Positions 6,998 through 9,582 of a DNA stretch of 9,582 nt are shown here, piece after piece. The notes under the pieces are model-generated. The model was not told where the DNA came from, made no database searches, and worked only from the letters and a program-made list of their open reading frames with translations. The position numbers and the translations under genes were made by a program. The stretch is from Prevotella sp. CAG:617 (GTDB lineage Bacteria; Bacteroidota; Bacteroidia; Bacteroidales; Bacteroidaceae), in contig FR903566.1 of NCBI GenBank assembly GCA_000438115.1, forward strand, positions 1 through 9,582. Reading direction: 5' to 3'. Each line of letters opens with the position of its first letter. Within the stretch, counting starts at the first letter, position 1.

Positions 6998-8163
6998 CCC
7001 AGCAGGGTCAGCAGCAAGGCTGCGCCACACAGCCCCATACCGCAGGCCACCGTGCCGCCCCAGCCCCAGACGTGCCAGCCGATTCCGGCCAGGAAAGTGC
7101 CGAGCGAACCACCCAGGAAATAGGTGGTCATGAAAATGGTGTTGGCCCGACTCGTGGCCTGCGGAGCCTGAGCCAGCGCACACGACTGGTTGCCAATCTG
7201 TACGAACTGCATGCCGCAGTCAAGCACAATAATTCCCACGGCCAGACCCACGTACGTATCCTGCCAGCCATACATCACGGCCCAGGCCAGCAGCATAAGC
7301 CCTATTCCGGCATACGAAATGTGGCGGACGCCCCACACGTGGACATAACGCCCCACCATCGATGCCGTCAGCGCCCCGGCCATGCCGCAAAGGCCCATGA
7401 GTCCCACCACATGATTGCCGGCATGAAACGGCTCGCCGCTCATGCGGAAGGCCAGGCACGTCCAAAGCGCCAGGAAACTGCCAAAACACAGGCCGGCCCG
7501 CAGCGACACGTAGCGCAGCGTAGGCTGCTTCCAGAAGAGCAGCCCCAGCGAACGCATCAAAGCGCCGTAGCTGCCCCGGAAGCTGACCGGCGTATCGGGC
7601 AGGAACCGCCCCACAAACAGGGCGCTCACCCCCATCAGCCCGGCCGCCACAAAATACATGGTGCGCCAGCCGTAGTACTCACCGACCAATCCGCTCACTA
7701 CTCGCGAAGACAAAATGCCCATGAGCAGCCCGCTCACCAGCATGCCCATGTTGCGCGCCTTGTGCTCGGGCCGCGAACACTGCGCGGCAATGGGAATAAA
7801 TATCTGCGGCATGACGGAACAGATTCCCGTCAGCAACGAAGCGCCCAGCAGAGCCGGCAGCGAGGCCGACAGCCCCATGGCCAGCAGCGCCACCACCAGG
7901 ATACTGAAATTGACCACCACAATGTAACGCCGCTCAAACAGGTCGCCCAAAGGAATAATAAAAAGCAGCCCCAAGGCATAGCCAATCTGAGTAATCATAG
8001 GGATGAGATTCACCCGAAACGCACTGACCTGCAGGTCGCGGGCCATCAGGTTGAGCAGCGGCTGGTTGTAATACAAATTGGCCACAGCCACCCCGGACAC
8101 CACAGCCAGCATCCATAGCAACGAGGCCGGAATGCCCTGGTTGGGACGTAAAGTCGTGTACAT
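6988..8163 (-). CDS. Major facilitator superfamily (MFS) exporter
   Basis: A 391-residue inner-membrane secondary transporter with about twelve hydrophobic segments, typical of the DHA1-like drug/metabolite exporters. The first helix ends in ANLYYNQPLLNLM (28-40), a hallmark of one MFS subgroup. The loop between helices 2 and 3 carries the MFS motif A as GDLFERR (73-79). A second half of six helices begins near residue 220. Members use the proton gradient to export drugs, sugars or nucleoside-like compounds; the substrate here is unknown. The ATG at 8163 begins MYTTLRPNQG just before helix 1 and is the only sensible start. It is the first gene of a - strand operon with the MATE exporter. Its leader of about 90 bases can form a hairpin followed by seven U, and a dyad surrounds its -7 box, both suggesting regulated expression. 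Confidence 0.9.
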   Translation of the reverse strand: MYTTLRPNQGIPASLLWMLAVVSGVAVANLYYNQPLLNLMARDLQVSAFRVNLIPMITQIGYALGLLFIIPLGDLFERRYIVVVNFSILVVALLAMGLSASLPALLGASLLTGICSVMPQIFIPIAAQCSRPEHKARNMGMLVSGLLMGILSSRVVSGLVGEYYGWRTMYFVAAGLMGVSALFVGRFLPDTPVSFRGSYGALMRSLGLLFWKQPTLRYVSLRAGLCFGSFLALWTCLAFRMSGEPFHAGNHVVGLMGLCGMAGALTASMVGRYVHVWGVRHISYAGIGLMLLAWAVMYGWQDTYVGLAVGIIVLDCGMQFVQIGNQSCALAQAPQATSRANTIFMTTYFLGGSLGTFLAGIGWHVWGWGGTVACGMGLCGAALLLTLLGRH

Positions 8164-8195
8164 ACAAATACGAAATTATCAAGCAGAATTTACAT

Positions 8196-8244
8196 AAAAA
8201 AAGGCCAAGCCTCCCGTCCGCCCATGCAGCAGACGCGCTTTGCC
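8196..8244 (-). promoter_or_regulatory. Candidate leader attenuator hairpin of the efflux operon
   Basis: Reading the - strand leader, GGCAAAG (8244-8238) can pair with CTTGGCC (8209-8203) with one mismatch. Inside, GTCTGC (8234-8229) pairs with GCGGAC (8221-8216) with one G-U pair and a seven-base loop. Seven U follow directly (A-run at 8196-8202). An alternative small stem, AGGC/GCCT, competes for the same U-adjacent bases. This lies between the putative start of transcription (near 8253) and the MFS ATG, so premature termination is plausible. No leader peptide or known riboswitch is recognised. Confidence 0.4.
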
Positions 8245-8252
8245 TCACGTTT

Positions 8253-8277
8253 CCGGATACAAAGATAATGCATCCGG
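8253..8277. promoter_or_regulatory. Operator-like dyad around the efflux operon -7 box
   Basis: CCGGAT (8253-8258) and ATCCGG (8272-8277) form a perfect 6-bp inverted repeat whose 13-base centre contains the -7 box. A third ATCCGG half-site occurs at 8316-8321, 44 bases (about four helical turns) upstream. The placement is what a repressor operator would show. No regulator gene is in the window, so this remains inference. Confidence 0.35.
8260..8267 (-). promoter_or_regulatory. -7 promoter box of the MFS-MATE operon
   Basis: On the - strand the bases read TATCTTTG, matching TAnnTTTG. It lies about 97 bases before the MFS start codon. At the expected -33 position (near 8287-8290) the - strand reads TTTT, a partial match to TTTG. 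It is the best box in the gap upstream of the MFS gene. Confidence 0.55.
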
Positions 8278-8518
8278 CAGGGATAAAAAAATTCACCCCC
8301 GCAAAAAAGGCCTCCATCCGGAAAAAACACATTTTTTGCCCACATGGCAGCAGCTGACTCACGCTCATGAAAAAAACGACCCGCCGGGAAAAACTATTTA
8401 CAACCGACCTTTTTCATTCCAGGAGCCACCCTTTTTCACTTCCGCGCCGCGCTGCCAGCAGGAAACGGATTAAGGGCCACAGAAAAAACGGCCGACACCA
8501 AGTTTTTCTCACTACCAC
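8268..8518. other. A/T-tract-rich noncoding region between the efflux operon promoter and the OmpA terminator
   Basis: No believable gene lies here. Short + strand frames translate to Lys/Arg/Pro-rich peptides without a start context. The stretch carries many A5-A7 and T5-T6 tracts at intervals, an inverted pair GCAAAAAA (8301-8308) with TTTTTTGC (8332-8339), and the direct repeat listed separately. Together with bases 8567-8657 (OmpA 3' untranslated part) the gene-free stretch from 8164 is about 490 bases. A small RNA cannot be excluded. Confidence 0.6.
8408..8443. repeat. Two direct copies of CCTTTTTCA-YTCC
   Basis: CCTTTTTCATTCC (8408-8420) and CCTTTTTCACTTCC (8430-8443) are spaced 22 bases start to start, about two helical turns. 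A looser relative (GTTTTTCTCA) starts near 8502. They could be tandem binding sites, but low-complexity T-runs make chance recurrence fairly easy. Confidence 0.35.
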
Positions 8519-8566
8519 AAAAAAAGCACCGGAGGCTCCGGGAAAATTCCCGACACCTCCGGCTTT
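8519..8566 (-). terminator. Intrinsic terminator of the OmpA-family gene
   Basis: CCGGAGG (8529-8535) pairs with CCTCCGG (8556-8562), and inside it CGGGAA (8539-8544) pairs with TTCCCG (8547-8552). On the - strand the hairpin is followed by seven U (A-run 8519-8525). It stands about 95 bases after the OmpA stop codon. This is a textbook Rho-independent terminator for leftward transcription. Confidence 0.88.
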
Positions 8567-8657
8567 GTATGCTTCAAGCATTAATCTGTAAAAACTTACT
8601 TCCCCCTTTCAATAACGATACTTTTTTACAGCCGCTTTATGATTCATATCTTTCTCC

Positions 8658-9582
8658 TTATTCGGCATTGCAAATCGTTACACGGTTCCAGTCGGGGTTA
8701 GAAAAGATACTGCCTACGCCCTGGCCTTCAGCCTTGATGCGGTCGGCAGAGATGCCATAGTTCTTTACCAGAACATTCTTAACCTTGTCAGCACGCTTCT
8801 GAGCGAGTTTCTTATTCCAAGACTTGCTGCCCTCGGGTGAAGCATATCCCTTGAGTACAACCTTGGCACTGCTGTTCTGCTTCAGATAGTTAGCCATACG
8901 CTCTACGCTGGCCATCTGGGTGGCATCAATGGTGCTGGAACCCTGACGGAAGCTGACTACGGCCTCGAAACCATTGTTGGCAGCTTCAGCCTTAGGCTTG
9001 CTGTTGCGGCAATCCTGCAGATCCTGACGCAGACGTGCGTTCTTCTCGTGGCAATCACGTAACTTATCCTTCTGCTCTCTGAGCTCGTTGCGCAGGTCGT
9101 TTACCTTGTCGTTCAAAGCATCAACCTCGGCCTGGTCATACAGGCGAGCAGCCTTGAAGTAGTGCGTACCATTGCTGTTCTTGAAGTGGTAAACAATACC
9201 GGCACCCAACTCCATGGAAGCAGAGTTGCGGCTCAAAGAACCCGGATTCGTTTGTCCGCGATAGCTTTCGTAACCGATACCACTGAGGTTGTAAACCAAA
9301 GCCGGCTTAATCTGGATGGTCCAGGCTTTTTTCTTGCCTACGTTAAAGTTGAAGTTCAAGCCAGTCTTTAATGACCAGGCATCGGTGTCGTAAGCATCAT
9401 TATGATTATAATAATAAAGCCAACCCACACCGGCCAAAGCCTCAATTTCGAAAAGACGACGCTCACCTGTAAACTTACCAAACAGATTCATCAGGTTTAC
9501 GCGGCCCAACAAGGCAATGTTATGATTGTCAATGGCGGTCTTGCTCCAAGTGGAGTTCACGGCAAAGTTGCCTTCAATGGTC
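8658..9582 (-). CDS. OmpA-family outer-membrane protein (N-terminus outside window)
   Basis: The frame is open from the window edge to TAA at 8658-8660, with 307 visible residues; an internal GTG at 9560 is not the true start because the frame continues upstream (TIEGNFA). Counting from that GTG, residues 1-130 alternate polar and hydrophobic residues with many aromatics, fitting the strands of an OmpA-type beta-barrel and ending in GAGIVYHF. A charged heptad-like coiled-coil linker follows (about 140-186), then a C-terminal OmpA-like peptidoglycan-binding domain (about 197-300). That domain keeps Asn249 and Arg256 of the NxxLxxxRA signature, but GYASPEG (238-244) stands where many homologues have GHTDxxG. 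It probably anchors the outer membrane to the wall. The gene is transcribed leftward and has its own terminator. Codon use is less GC-rich than the efflux genes, consistent with an abundant protein. Confidence 0.88.
   Translation of the reverse strand, partial: TIEGNFAVNSTWSKTAIDNHNIALLGRVNLMNLFGKFTGERRLFEIEALAGVGWLYYYNHNDAYDTDAWSLKTGLNFNFNVGKKKAWTIQIKPALVYNLSGIGYESYRGQTNPGSLSRNSASMELGAGIVYHFKNSNGTHYFKAARLYDQAEVDALNDKVNDLRNELREQKDKLRDCHEKNARLRQDLQDCRNSKPKAEAANNGFEAVVSFRQGSSTIDATQMASVERMANYLKQNSSAKVVLKGYASPEGSKSWNKKLAQKRADKVKNVLVKNYGISADRIKAEGQGVGSIFSNPDWNRVTICNAE

Noticed and set aside
6134..8118. Two long + strand open frames (286 and 375 codons) antisense to the MATE and MFS genes
   Set aside because: Their translations are rich in His, Gln, Arg and Ala without any domain, as expected for the complement of GC-rich membrane-protein genes. 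The - strand frames encode clear MATE and MFS proteins.
8240..8591. Short + strand frames (77 and 74 codons) in the gap right of the efflux operon
   Set aside because: Basic, low-complexity peptides that run through the OmpA terminator hairpin, with no conserved motif or start context.
1..9582. Mobile elements, CRISPR arrays, tRNA or rRNA genes
   Set aside because: No transposase-like frame, terminal inverted repeats with target duplications, evenly spaced repeats, or tRNA-like cloverleaf was found by reading both strands.

Overview
The window looks like chromosomal DNA from a Bacteroidales bacterium (phylum Bacteroidota), probably in or near Bacteroidaceae/Prevotellaceae. Three things point there. 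The malate dehydrogenase is of the Bacteroides type. Start codons lack Shine-Dalgarno sequences and instead have A/T-rich leaders. Three intergenic regions carry TAnnTTTG boxes, the -7 element of Bacteroidales sigma-ABfr promoters. Genus and species cannot be assigned from sequence reading alone. I see no phage, transposon, tRNA, rRNA or CRISPR sequence.

Layout. Bases 1-111 are the 3' end of an unidentified + strand gene, followed by a strong hairpin. Next come a promoter-like box and mdh (395-1396, +). A roughly 370-base intergenic region follows, with hairpins, a run of nine C and a second promoter-like box. This leads into a probable two-gene + strand operon: a PMCA-type Ca2+-translocating P-type ATPase (1770-4481) and a cytoplasmic TPR protein (4505-5482). 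A 15-bp perfect hairpin at 5501-5560 separates it from a convergent - strand operon, which reads right to left as an MFS transporter (6988-8163) and then a MATE exporter (5597-6937). The - strand promoter of that operon lies near 8260 and is flanked by a CCGGAT/ATCCGG dyad. Its leader can fold into a hairpin followed by seven U. To the right is about 390 bases of A/T-tract-rich noncoding sequence containing the terminator of the last gene. That gene is an OmpA-family outer-membrane protein on the - strand (8658 to the window edge), with its N-terminus outside the window.

How the genes relate. mdh is a stand-alone central-carbon enzyme with highly-expressed-gene codon habits. The ATPase/TPR pair suggests Ca2+ export with an associated scaffold protein of unknown role. 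The MFS/MATE pair suggests coordinated efflux. The OmpA-like protein would link the outer membrane to peptidoglycan.

The genes themselves belong to known families, and I did not find a clearly novel multi-gene system. The most useful leads are regulatory: the operator-like dyad and leader attenuator candidate in front of the efflux operon, the ATPase-TPR coupling, and the noncanonical OmpA peptidoglycan motif.
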